Origin: Clostridiales bacterium
GTDB taxonomy: Bacteria > Bacillota > Clostridia > UBA1381
Reading direction: 5' to 3'
Length of the DNA stretch: 9,844 nt
NCBI GenBank assembly: GCA_003453455.1
Contig: DMLG01000097.1
Coordinates: 1 to 9,844, forward strand
The translations under genes were made by a program, and so were the position numbers. Below the pieces are notes generated by a model. That model saw nothing but the letters and a program-made list of their open reading frames with translations, was not told the origin of the DNA and did not search any database. Below, one piece after another: positions 1 through 6,004 of this stretch. Within the stretch, counting starts at the first letter, position 1. Every line of letters starts with the position of its first letter.

Positions 1-1326
1 GGCGCGCGAGGCGTTGCAAATCAGGAGCTTACCTGTGAAATTGCGTTTAAGATAGGGCGCGCTGCGGCATTTGTTTTAACAGAGGAGAGCCACAGAAAAC
101 CTAAAATCCTTATAGGAAAAGATACCCGTATATCCTGTGATATGTTAGAGGCTGCCCTTACAGCAGGTTTATGCTCGGTAGGTGCGCAGGTTGTGACTTT
201 GGGAGTTATTCCGACACCTGCTGTTGCATATTTGACGCGCAGATATGAGGCTGAGGCAGGAATAATGATTTCTGCGTCGCATAATTCGGCGGAGTATAAC
301 GGTATTAAGATTTTCAACTCAAACGGGTATAAGCTAAGCGATGAAATTGAGAACAGGATAGAGGCAATAATTCTTGATAACAGTGAAGAAATTGACCTTC
401 CGACAGGTGATGCTGTTGGAACTGTCATAAAGTGTGAAACTGCTATTGCAGATTACTGTGAATTTGCCAAAAGTGTTATAGACTGTGACTTAAACGGTAT
501 GCGTATCGCCGTTGACTGTGCGAACGGAGCAAGCTCAAAAACCGCACCAAAGGTGCTTGCGGCACTTGGAGCTGAGCCTTTTGTTATACATAATCATCCG
601 AATGGAACAAATATAAATTTAAACTGCGGTTCGACTCATATAAAAGACCTTGCAAACTATGTTAAAAATGTAGGAGTAGATATCGGTCTTGCATTTGACG
701 GAGATGCCGACAGGCTTATGGTAACTGACGAAGAGGGAAATGTTTTAGACGGTGATAAGGTTATGCTTATCTGCGCCAATTACTTGAAGGAAAAAGGACT
801 TCTTATAAAAGATACCCTGGTTATTACCGTTATGTCTAATTTAGGTCTTGTATTAAAGGCAAAGGAGCTGGGAATTAAGACTGTGCAGACGGCGGTAGGG
901 GACAGATATGTTCTTGAAGAAATGTTAAAGAGCGGATATAATCTTGGAGGAGAAGCTTCGGGACATATAATCTTCCTTAATTATAATACTACGGGCGATG
1001 GTTTGGTATCAGCTTTAAATCTCCTGAAAATTTTAAAATTGTCAGGGAAAAAGCTTTCTGAACTTGCTAAAATTTATGAAACTATGCCGCAATGTATCAT
1101 AAACGCAAGGGTCTCCAATAAGAAAAAATATGATTATGACAAGGACAGCGTGATTTTGGAGGAGATTGAAAATCTTGAAAAGGAATTTGACGGAAAAGGA
1201 CGCGTTTTGGTGCGTGCATCGGGAACAGAGCCTTGTGTAAGGGTTATGATAGAAGGCGAAAATATGGATATTATAAAGCAAAAGGCAAAGTATCTGGCAT
1301 CTATCATAGAAGCAAGGCTTGGATAA
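1..1326 (+). CDS. glmM: Phosphoglucosamine mutase, 5' end cut by window edge
   Basis: GlmM interconverts glucosamine-6-phosphate and glucosamine-1-phosphate in the cytoplasm, feeding UDP-GlcNAc and peptidoglycan synthesis. The frame is open from base 1 and its first residues (GARGVANQEL) match the family N-terminus just after the usual FGTDG, so only about 8 to 10 codons are missing; 441 residues are visible against roughly 448 for the family. Visible signatures are the phosphoserine loop ISASHN (visible residues about 90-95, the serine before HN being the phosphorylated one), the metal-binding loop DGDADR (233-238), the sugar-binding GEASGH, and the C-terminal phosphate-binding RASGTEP. These separate GlmM from generic phosphomannomutases reasonably well. 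The first ATG inside the window (142) is an internal methionine and would remove the N-terminal strand. A terminator follows six bases after the stop. Confidence 0.95.
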   Translation, partial: GARGVANQELTCEIAFKIGRAAAFVLTEESHRKPKILIGKDTRISCDMLEAALTAGLCSVGAQVVTLGVIPTPAVAYLTRRYEAEAGIMISASHNSAEYNGIKIFNSNGYKLSDEIENRIEAIILDNSEEIDLPTGDAVGTVIKCETAIADYCEFAKSVIDCDLNGMRIAVDCANGASSKTAPKVLAALGAEPFVIHNHPNGTNINLNCGSTHIKDLANYVKNVGVDIGLAFDGDADRLMVTDEEGNVLDGDKVMLICANYLKEKGLLIKDTLVITVMSNLGLVLKAKELGIKTVQTAVGDRYVLEEMLKSGYNLGGEASGHIIFLNYNTTGDGLVSALNLLKILKLSGKKLSELAKIYETMPQCIINARVSNKKKYDYDKDSVILEEIENLEKEFDGKGRVLVRASGTEPCVRVMIEGENMDIIKQKAKYLASIIEARLG

Positions 1327-1331
1327 ATACT

Positions 1332-1363
1332 AAAAAAATCAGGAATTTATTCCTGATTTTTTT
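1332..1363. terminator. Symmetric (bidirectional) intrinsic terminator between glmM and zinc-ribbon gene
   Basis: Seven A, then stem TCAGGAA (1339-1345), loop TTTA, stem TTCCTGA (1350-1356), then seven T. The A-tract and T-tract flank the hairpin symmetrically, so it can terminate glmM on the plus strand and the zinc-ribbon gene on the minus strand, which converge here with their stop codons 45 bp apart. Confidence 0.9.
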
Positions 1364-1371
1364 GCGCTTAA

Positions 1372-1833
1372 TTATTCGCCATCCGATACGATATCAACAA
1401 TCGTGTCTTCGGATTTGTCCTCGGTAGCTTCTCCGTCAGCATCATTATCTTGTGAAAGCTTTGCTCCGCATTTTGAGCAATACTCATTTGATTTGTCATT
1501 CTGCTGTCCGCAGCTCGGACAAGCAAAGGTGCTTTTAAGAGCTGCAATCTGCTCTTTTAATTCATCGGATTCAGCCTGGAATTTATCAATTTCTATTAAA
1601 GCTTCGCCGATATCACCGTCAAATCCGCTGCCGTCTTTGTATTGATTGTAAATCAGTTCGCCTATTTTTGCATAAAGCTTGTTAATCTTGCCATCTGCCT
1701 CGTTTTTGGCGAGATTTAATTTAGTAATGTCAACGGCATTTGTAGTTTTGTCAATGGCAATTTTCGCAATCTTTTTACCGCTTTCCTTTGCAGAGGAAAG
1801 TCTATCCTTTAAGTCGTCCCATAAAGTACTCAT
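1372..1833 (-). CDS. Zinc-ribbon protein with helical N-terminal region and acidic tail
   Basis: A predicted cytoplasmic protein of 153 aa, not recognised as a named protein. Residues 1-100 are rich in Lys, Glu, Ala and Leu and look helical or coiled-coil, with an amphipathic start (MSTLWDDLKDRLSSAKES). A C-terminal zinc ribbon follows with CPSC at 105-108 and CSKC at 119-122 (spacing C-x2-C-x10-C-x2-C), then a strongly acidic tail (about 129-153). There is no signal peptide or membrane segment. The ATG at 1833 is preferred: AAGGAG lies 11 bases upstream, whereas the in-frame GTG at 1842 sits only two bases from that SD. It has its own promoter (1865-1893) and shares the terminator with glmM, so it is probably monocistronic. 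Proteins of this plan are common in Clostridia, often annotated only as zinc ribbon domain-containing; a scaffold or stress role would be a guess. Confidence 0.85.
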   Translation of the reverse strand: MSTLWDDLKDRLSSAKESGKKIAKIAIDKTTNAVDITKLNLAKNEADGKINKLYAKIGELIYNQYKDGSGFDGDIGEALIEIDKFQAESDELKEQIAALKSTFACPSCGQQNDKSNEYCSKCGAKLSQDNDADGEATEDKSEDTIVDIVSDGE

Positions 1834-1864
1834 AAAACTCACAGCTCCTTTACATATTTTCTTT

Positions 1865-1893
1865 ATTTTACCATATAATATTCAAATATGCAA
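1865..1893 (-). promoter_or_regulatory. Sigma-A-type promoter of the zinc-ribbon gene
   Basis: On the minus strand: TTGCAT (-35, 1888-1893), 17-bp spacer, TAAAAT (-10, 1865-1870). Predicted transcription start is near 1858, giving a leader of about 25 nt that contains the AAGGAG at 1845-1850. Each hexamer is one or two bases off consensus and spacing is optimal. Confidence 0.7.
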
Positions 1894-1928
1894 TAAGTGT
1901 ACGCACCTTTTAATAAAAAATTAACAAC

Positions 1929-1957
1929 TTGACAGCATAGGTGGATTTTAGTATAAT
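1929..1957 (+). promoter_or_regulatory. Perfect-consensus sigma-A promoter for DUF1294-dinB
   Basis: TTGACA (1929-1934), 17-bp spacer, TATAAT (1952-1957). This is the full consensus and suggests strong constitutive expression unless repressed. Predicted start near 1964 places only about 15 nt before the ATG at 1979. No palindromic LexA-like operator is visible around it, which is notable for a promoter that probably also serves a Y-family polymerase. Confidence 0.85.
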
Positions 1958-1978
1958 TTTAACAGGACGGTGGCGTAT

Positions 1979-2239
1979 ATGATATTATTAGTTATCTGGA
2001 ATATAGTTGTTTTTGCGGTATATGGGCTTGATAAATATAATGCAATGAACAGAAAACAGCGAGTAAGCGAAAGGGCATTGCTTGCTTTTGCGTTTTTATT
2101 TGGCGGCTTTGGCGCATTTTTGGGTATGCAGGTTTTCAGGCATAAGACAAGGCATATAATATTTAGTGTTGGTATCCCGTTGGCAATGTTGATTAATGTT
2201 GTGTTAATATATTTTGTGCGGCTGGGGGGATTTATATAA
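1979..2239 (+). CDS. DUF1294 family small membrane protein
   Basis: An 86-aa integral membrane protein of unknown function. It has three hydrophobic segments (about residues 2-15, 33-50 and 60-80) and the conserved DUF1294 features: YGLDKYNA (15-22), the RVSERALL turn (28-35), and GGFGAFLGM followed by FRHKTRH (42-59). The ATG at 1979 is preferred to the in-frame GTG at 1970 because a GGTGG SD at 1969-1973 lies five bases before it, and because the promoter predicts transcription starting near 1964, leaving almost no leader for 1970. Its stop TAA (2237-2239) overlaps the expected first codon of dinB, so the two are probably co-transcribed and translationally coupled. The substrate or partner is unknown. 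Confidence 0.85.
   Translation: MILLVIWNIVVFAVYGLDKYNAMNRKQRVSERALLAFAFLFGGFGAFLGMQVFRHKTRHIIFSVGIPLAMLINVVLIYFVRLGGFI
2224..2230 (+). other. GGGGGGA: SD for dinB or possible slippery heptamer
   Basis: Six G followed by A, read in the DUF1294 frame as G GGG GGA, which fits the X XXY YYZ pattern for -1 slippage. The -1 frame entered here is exactly the dinB frame, and the DUF1294 stop follows six bases later. The same G-run lies six bases before the ATA at 2236 and could pair with the anti-SD using a G-U wobble. The SD role is the simpler reading. A small inverted repeat CAGAA-TAA-TTCTG (2244-2256) lies downstream, too weak to be decisive. Confidence 0.4.
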
Positions 2240-3435
2240 AGGACAGAATAATTCTGCATAGCGACTGTAACAATTTTTTTGCATCAGTAGAATGTGCGGA
2301 AAATCCGCTTTTGTGGGAAGTACCGCTTGCTGTTGCAGGTGACCGTGAAAGACGGAGAGGAATAATACTTGCAAAAAATAATATAGCAAAAGGTTTTGGC
2401 ATAAAAACGGCGGAGCCTATATGGCAGGCGCTTAAAAAATGTCCCGACCTTGTTATTGTTCCGCCCAGGCATAGGCTTTATATGGAATATTCAAAAAGAA
2501 TAAATGAGATGTATGCGGATTTTACCGACCTTGTTGAAAAATTCAGTATTGATGAAAGCTGGCTTGATGTTACGGGAAGTACAAAGCTGTTTGGGAGCGG
2601 AAAGGAGATTGCCGATACTATACGAAAAAGAGTAAAAAAGGAGCTTGGTATTACAGTATCTGTGGGGGTTTCCTTTAATAAAATCTTTGCAAAGCTGGGA
2701 AGTGACTATAAAAAACCTGATGCAACTACGGTGATTTTGCGGGATAACTATAAAGAAATCCTTTATCCTTTGCCTGTTTCGGATATGATTTTTATAGGAA
2801 AAAGTGCGAGAGAAAAGCTTTATAATTCAAATATCCGAACGATAGGGGATTTGGCAAATGCGAAGGATACCTTTATCGAAAAATTGCTTGGAAAAACGGG
2901 GCTTGTGATTTTAGGCTATGCAAGGGGAGAGGATAATTCGCCTGTTATGCCGATTGGATATGAGCGGGAAATAAAATCCATAGGTAAGGGACTGACCTTT
3001 TCAAGAAATCTTTTGGGTATTGAAGATGTAAAAAAAGGACTTTCAGTGCTTTGCGAGTATATAGCGTTTAAAATGCGTGAAAAGGAATTAAAATGTACGG
3101 TGGTTACTGTGCATATAAAGGATACGGAGCTAAAAACTATTTCAAGGCAAAAACATCTTGATAAACCGACATATCTTGAAAAGGAGATATTTGGGGCTGC
3201 GGAGGAACTTATAGTTTCAAATTGGAATATGAATAAGCCGATAAGAATGATTACTGTTACCGGTAGCGGAATGATAAGCGCAGAAATGGGTGAGCAGATA
3301 AGCCTTTTTGATGATGAAAAGGAGAAAAAAGAAGAAAAATTAGAGCTTGCCATAGATAAAATACGCAAGGCGTATGGTAAAGGCAGTATAAAAAAGGCTA
3401 ATATTATCAATAATGATTTGGGAATAGATGGTTAA
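2236..3435 (+). CDS. dinB: DNA polymerase IV (Y-family translesion polymerase), apparent ATA start
   Basis: An error-prone translesion polymerase of 399 aa if read from 2236. Catalytic residues are D10 in LHSDCNNFFASVE, with F15 the likely steric gate, and D106/E107 in SIDESWLDVT. The palm/fingers pattern continues through VSVGVSFNKIFAKLGSDYKKP, then helix-hairpin-helix thumb elements (IRTIGDLA) and a little-finger domain (KSIGKGLTFSRN). QISLF (354-358) near the C-terminus is a typical sliding-clamp binding peptide. No ATG, GTG or TTG exists in frame between the upstream stop (2194) and TTG 2311, and starting at 2311 would delete D10 and the steric gate. Homology therefore requires initiation near 2236, where the codon is ATA; ATA 2248 and ATT 2251, behind AAAGGA at 2238-2243, are alternatives. 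It ends at a terminator. The body shows no frameshift or stop, so the gene appears to be under selection. Confidence 0.85.
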   Translation: MKDRIILHSDCNNFFASVECAENPLLWEVPLAVAGDRERRRGIILAKNNIAKGFGIKTAEPIWQALKKCPDLVIVPPRHRLYMEYSKRINEMYADFTDLVEKFSIDESWLDVTGSTKLFGSGKEIADTIRKRVKKELGITVSVGVSFNKIFAKLGSDYKKPDATTVILRDNYKEILYPLPVSDMIFIGKSAREKLYNSNIRTIGDLANAKDTFIEKLLGKTGLVILGYARGEDNSPVMPIGYEREIKSIGKGLTFSRNLLGIEDVKKGLSVLCEYIAFKMREKELKCTVVTVHIKDTELKTISRQKHLDKPTYLEKEIFGAAEELIVSNWNMNKPIRMITVTGSGMISAEMGEQISLFDDEKEKKEEKLELAIDKIRKAYGKGSIKKANIINNDLGIDG

Positions 3436-3462
3436 AAAAAGCGTCAAAATGACGCTTTTTTT
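3434..3462. terminator. Symmetric terminator between dinB and bioY
   Basis: Seven A, stem GCGTCA (3441-3446), loop AAA, stem TGACGC (3450-3455), seven T. It overlaps the last base of the dinB stop codon, and on the minus strand the final codons and TGA stop of bioY (3444-3446) lie within the hairpin. The A- and T-tracts allow termination in both directions. Confidence 0.9.
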
Positions 3463-3959
3463 AGTCGCTTATATAAAATTACGGAAAGAGCAAGCTTTAA
3501 TAAATCAGGAATGATAAATGGAATAACGCAAACGGAAAGAGCTGACCAAAAGCTCATATTTCCTTTGTAAACGGAAAACCATATTGTTCCGAAAATATAG
3601 CAGGCAACAAGCCCTAATATAAGTGATAACACCGAATTTTTGAGCGACTTTTTAAAGAAATGCTCAAAAATCATATAAATTATGCCCGTTAGGATAAAAC
3701 CTAAAATGTATCCTCCTGTCGGTCCGAAAAGGTGCCCTATACCGCCCGAAAAGCCTGAAAATACGGGAATTCCTACGGCTCCTAAAAGCAGATAGAGTGC
3801 AATTGCGTAAGTGCCTCGTTTTCCGCCCAAAAATAAAAGCGCGAAAAAGACGCCAAAAGTCTGCATTGTAAAGGGTACGGCTGCCGGTACAGTAAGCCAG
3901 GCGCAAATGGCAATTATTACGCTCATAATTGATATGTAGGTCATTGATTTTAATTTCAT
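3444..3959 (-). CDS. bioY: BioY biotin transporter substrate-binding subunit (ECF type S component)
   Basis: A 171-aa membrane protein that captures biotin, in group II ECF systems working with a shared EcfT/EcfA1/EcfA2 energizing module. No such module is in this window. It is strongly hydrophobic, with about six membrane segments, and carries the BioY signature: GGKRGTYAIALYLLLG (45-60), then GIPVFSGFSGGIGHLFGPTGG (63-83) with its glycine-rich loop, and the N-terminal PFTMQTFGV (29-37). AAGGAG (complement of 3970-3975) precedes the ATG by ten bases. It starts 16 bases after the thiN stop, so the two probably share a transcript. The last codons and stop are inside the terminator hairpin. I see no convincing BirA-type inverted repeat directly upstream, so biotin control would have to act from the operon promoter, if at all. 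Confidence 0.93.
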   Translation of the reverse strand: MKLKSMTYISIMSVIIAICAWLTVPAAVPFTMQTFGVFFALLFLGGKRGTYAIALYLLLGAVGIPVFSGFSGGIGHLFGPTGGYILGFILTGIIYMIFEHFFKKSLKNSVLSLILGLVACYIFGTIWFSVYKGNMSFWSALSVCVIPFIIPDLLKLALSVILYKRLKKASF

Positions 3960-3975
3960 CTTGATGTTTCTCCTT

Positions 3976-4593
3976 TTAGTTGATTTTCGACATAATCACC
4001 GCTAAAACTCCGCCCTTAAGGCTTGCGGTTATGCTGCTTTCCCATTCATTGCTTATTCCAAGCGTTGAAGTGTTTGTCAAAACAGCGTTTCTTAATTCAT
4101 ATTTTCCGCCGAGAATATTTACATTTTCGCACTTGTCGGTTAAAGATATTACCGAGATTGAAAATCCGTCTTTTTTTGGTATGGAAACGGACGAATTTGA
4201 AAAAACATATATTTCATTGTTTTCATCTTGAATTTTTACAGTCAAGCCTGCTTTTGCAGCAAATGCTGACGCCTGTAAATTCCCTAAAAGGTGGTCGAGC
4301 CTTCCGCCTAAGGCGCAAAAAAGCAGGATTTTTGAAAAGCCATTGCCGACAGCATAGCTGATAGCTGCCATAGTGTCTGTTTCATCCTTTTCGCAGGGTA
4401 GAGTTAAAACGGGAATTTCACTTGGCAGATTGCCTGAAAATGAATCAAAATCGCCTATTATAAGGTTTGGGGTAATACCTTGCTTTTTTGCATACTCATA
4501 TCCCTTGTCGCAGGCTATTATAAAATTCGCTTTTTCGATATCGGTAAGAGGTGAAAAAGTTCCACCTGAAATTATTGCGCAAATTTTGTCCAT
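3976..4593 (-). CDS. thiN: Thiamine pyrophosphokinase
   Basis: ThiN transfers pyrophosphate from ATP to thiamine, giving thiamine diphosphate (TPP). At 205 aa it is of normal bacterial length. Visible motifs are the nucleotide-binding region ACDKGYEYA (27-35), the metal-binding IGDFDS (46-51), DETDT (70-74), GGRLDH (96-101) and the C-terminal SNEW (181-184), which lies in the thiamine-binding part of the family. GGAGG stands five bases before the ATG, inside the end of the thioesterase gene, and the two genes overlap by 22 bp, so translation is likely coupled. No TPP riboswitch is visible in front of this group. This suggests the enzyme serves salvage of imported thiamine, although the transporter is not in the window. 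Confidence 0.95.
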   Translation of the reverse strand: MDKICAIISGGTFSPLTDIEKANFIIACDKGYEYAKKQGITPNLIIGDFDSFSGNLPSEIPVLTLPCEKDETDTMAAISYAVGNGFSKILLFCALGGRLDHLLGNLQASAFAAKAGLTVKIQDENNEIYVFSNSSVSIPKKDGFSISVISLTDKCENVNILGGKYELRNAVLTNTSTLGISNEWESSITASLKGGVLAVIMSKIN

Positions 4594-5027
4594 TTTTCCT
4601 CCGAATTTTTTGCAAGACTGAATAAATCCTCGAATTTCTGATAAATTTCCATATCGTGCTTTTTCATATTTATCGGCTTTAATTTATCACTTGTGAAGCA
4701 ATGCTTTGTCATAGCCTCTATGACGGTACTTGCGTTTGCTTTATTTAATACTTCGTAGCAGACCGTTATGCGAAGTCCGTTATATTCTGTAACGGCGGGT
4801 CTTATAGTTATAATGTCGCCGCAGGTAACATGACGCTTATATTTTATGCGCACCTCCAAGGTGGGAATTGTGTATCCGCGCCTTTCAAGCTCTTGCATAG
4901 AAAGCCCAATGCTTTCAAGCCAATAAGCGCGTGCCTCTTCCAAAAACCGTATATAGTTGGAATGATGAACTATCCCCATTTTGTCAGTTTCATAATAATT
5001 TATTTTGCGTTCATAAACAAAATTCAT
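4572..5027 (-). CDS. YbgC/4HBT-type hotdog acyl-CoA thioesterase
   Basis: A cytoplasmic hotdog-fold protein of 151 aa, likely hydrolysing an acyl-CoA thioester of unknown chain type. The N-terminal signature YYETDKMGIVHHSNYIRFLEEAR (11-33) contains the expected catalytic Asp (D15) and the HHSNY loop, matching the YbgC/4-hydroxybenzoyl-CoA thioesterase family. The central strand region (about 60-110, RIKYKRHVTCGDIITIRP) forms the sheet. The C-terminal tail of about 40 residues is more charged than the core. The ATG at 5027 is preceded only by a weak AGGTAA-like SD. It overlaps thiN by 22 bp and starts 22 bp after the stop of the small upstream gene, so it sits inside a minus-strand operon. A specific physiological substrate cannot be inferred. 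Confidence 0.88.
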   Translation of the reverse strand: MNFVYERKINYYETDKMGIVHHSNYIRFLEEARAYWLESIGLSMQELERRGYTIPTLEVRIKYKRHVTCGDIITIRPAVTEYNGLRITVCYEVLNKANASTVIEAMTKHCFTSDKLKPINMKKHDMEIYQKFEDLFSLAKNSEEKWTKFAQ

Positions 5028-5049
5028 CTTGTTACCTGCTTTCGTTTAA

Positions 5050-5199
5050 TTATAGTGTTACTGCAAACAGTCCGTGACGGTTGCAGTATGCATAAAGTTT
5101 TTTTACACGACATGGTCTAAATCTTGCCTCGGCATTTCCTTCGGGATAAAGCTTTACAAATTGTATTCCGAGGACTGCTCCTGTGATATATTTATCCAT
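5050..5199 (-). CDS. Small 49-aa protein of unknown function
   Basis: Not recognised. The reading frame begins at the ATG at 5199 behind a strong AAGGAGG placed eight bases upstream, one of the best SDs in the window, which supports translation; in-frame codons further upstream have no SD. The product starts MDKYITGAVLGIQFV and then becomes basic and aromatic: residues 28-43 carry RPCRVKKLYAYCNRHG, with cysteines at about 30 and 39 and a histidine at about 42. There is no clear membrane helix and no signal peptide. It is the first gene of the probable 49-aa/thioesterase/thiN/bioY transcript, 22 bp before the thioesterase. The Cys/His-containing basic half could bind metal or nucleic acid, but that is only a suggestion. 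Confidence 0.65.
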   Translation of the reverse strand: MDKYITGAVLGIQFVKLYPEGNAEARFRPCRVKKLYAYCNRHGLFAVTL

Positions 5200-5221
5200 A
5201 GAATTCGCCTCCTTGCAAATA

Positions 5222-5230
5222 AGTATATCA
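5222..5230 (-). promoter_or_regulatory. Extended -10 promoter for the 49-aa/thioesterase/thiN/bioY group
   Basis: On the minus strand the sequence TGATATACT is a TGn-extended -10 element. A -35 at the right distance (TGGTTT, 5245-5250) is poor, as is often tolerated with an extended -10. The predicted start near 5215 is just upstream of the AAGGAGG serving the 49-aa gene. Confidence 0.5.
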
Positions 5231-5248
5231 TATGTATAATAAAGAAAC

Positions 5249-5272
5249 CACCTACGCACCGTAGAATAGGTG
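5249..5272 (-). terminator. Dyad with alternative pairings after DUF554, possible weak terminator
   Basis: On the minus strand, outer arms CACCTA/TAGGTG (5267-5272 and 5249-5254) or inner arms CTACG-GTG-CGTAG (5252-5264) can pair, but not both, because they share bases. A T-rich but interrupted tract (GTTTCTTTATTAT) follows. It lies just after the DUF554 stop, where a terminator is expected, but is weaker than the two symmetric terminators elsewhere in the window. It also overlaps the -35 region of the next promoter, so an operator role is possible. Confidence 0.35.
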
Positions 5273-5284
5273 TCTATATTGTTT

Positions 5285-6004
5285 TCAGAATTTAATAAAT
5301 GCCGCAATGACTGCTAAAATAAGTGATGGAAGCATATTTGCAACCCGTATTTTTTTGTCCCTTATAAGATTTAATCCGACGCAAAAAATCAGAATTGAAC
5401 CTATAAGCGAAAGATAATCCATAGCAAGTTCTGTTATAATGGGACTCAAAAAGCGAGCAAACAGCGTAATGCCGCCTTCTAAGATTAAAACGGGTATAGC
5501 GGAAAAAGCAGTTCCTTTGCCGAGGGAGGAGGTCATAATCATAATGACGACGAAATCCAGGAGTGATTTTGTTGCAAGGATTGAATAGTCTCCGGAAATT
5601 CCATCTTGAATGGCTCCTACAACGGCCATAGCACCTATACATACAGTAAGTGTTGCGGTAACAAAGGCATTGACAAAACTATTGTCTTTTTCGTTTCCTG
5701 TTTTGGATTTCAGCCATTCTCCGAATTTCTCAAAAATTCCTTCTATGTTTATAAGTTCTCCTATAAGTGTGCCTAACACAAGACAAATGGATACAAGCAT
5801 TGCTTTGTCGCTTGTGATAATACTGCCATTTACGGTAAGCATGCCCTGCATTGCTCCTGCAATACCGATAAATATAACGCTGATACCGCAAGCGGTGATT
5901 AAAGATGCACGATGGCGCTCCTTTAAAATTTTCCCAAAGAGATGGCCAAAAAGTCCGCCTGTTACTATCCCTAATGTATTTATTATTGTGCCTAAACCTA
6001 TCAT
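5285..6004 (-). CDS. DUF554 family membrane protein
   Basis: A polytopic membrane protein of 239 aa and unknown function. Family features are the glycine-rich start MIGLGTIINTLGIVTGGLFGHLFGK (1-25), the VSICLVLGTLIGELINIE segment in the first half, CIGAMAVVGAIQDG in the middle, and the C-terminal LSLIGSILIFCVGLNLI pattern. About seven hydrophobic segments alternate with short polar loops. DUF554 proteins are often annotated as possible transporters without direct support. The ATG overlaps the rlmD stop as ATGA (6001-6004), which indicates translational coupling to the methyltransferase and a shared transcript. No functional link between rRNA methylation and this protein is evident, so the pairing may reflect only expression level. 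Confidence 0.9.
   Translation of the reverse strand: MIGLGTIINTLGIVTGGLFGHLFGKILKERHRASLITACGISVIFIGIAGAMQGMLTVNGSIITSDKAMLVSICLVLGTLIGELINIEGIFEKFGEWLKSKTGNEKDNSFVNAFVTATLTVCIGAMAVVGAIQDGISGDYSILATKSLLDFVVIMIMTSSLGKGTAFSAIPVLILEGGITLFARFLSPIITELAMDYLSLIGSILIFCVGLNLIRDKKIRVANMLPSLILAVIAAFIKF

Noticed and set aside
1970..2239. DUF1294 gene starting at GTG 1970
   Set aside because: The predicted transcription start is only about six bases upstream and the GTG lies within the SD of ATG 1979.
2244..2256. Stimulatory RNA structure for frameshifting
   Set aside because: CAGAA-TAA-TTCTG is only a 5-bp AT-rich stem, too weak to claim as an independent feature.
2916..3410. Open frame of 164 codons on the minus strand
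   Set aside because: Antisense to the little-finger domain of dinB, with no start signals.
2311..3435. dinB starting at TTG 2311
   Set aside because: It would remove the first catalytic Asp and the steric-gate residue, although that upstream sequence is intact and conserved in frame.
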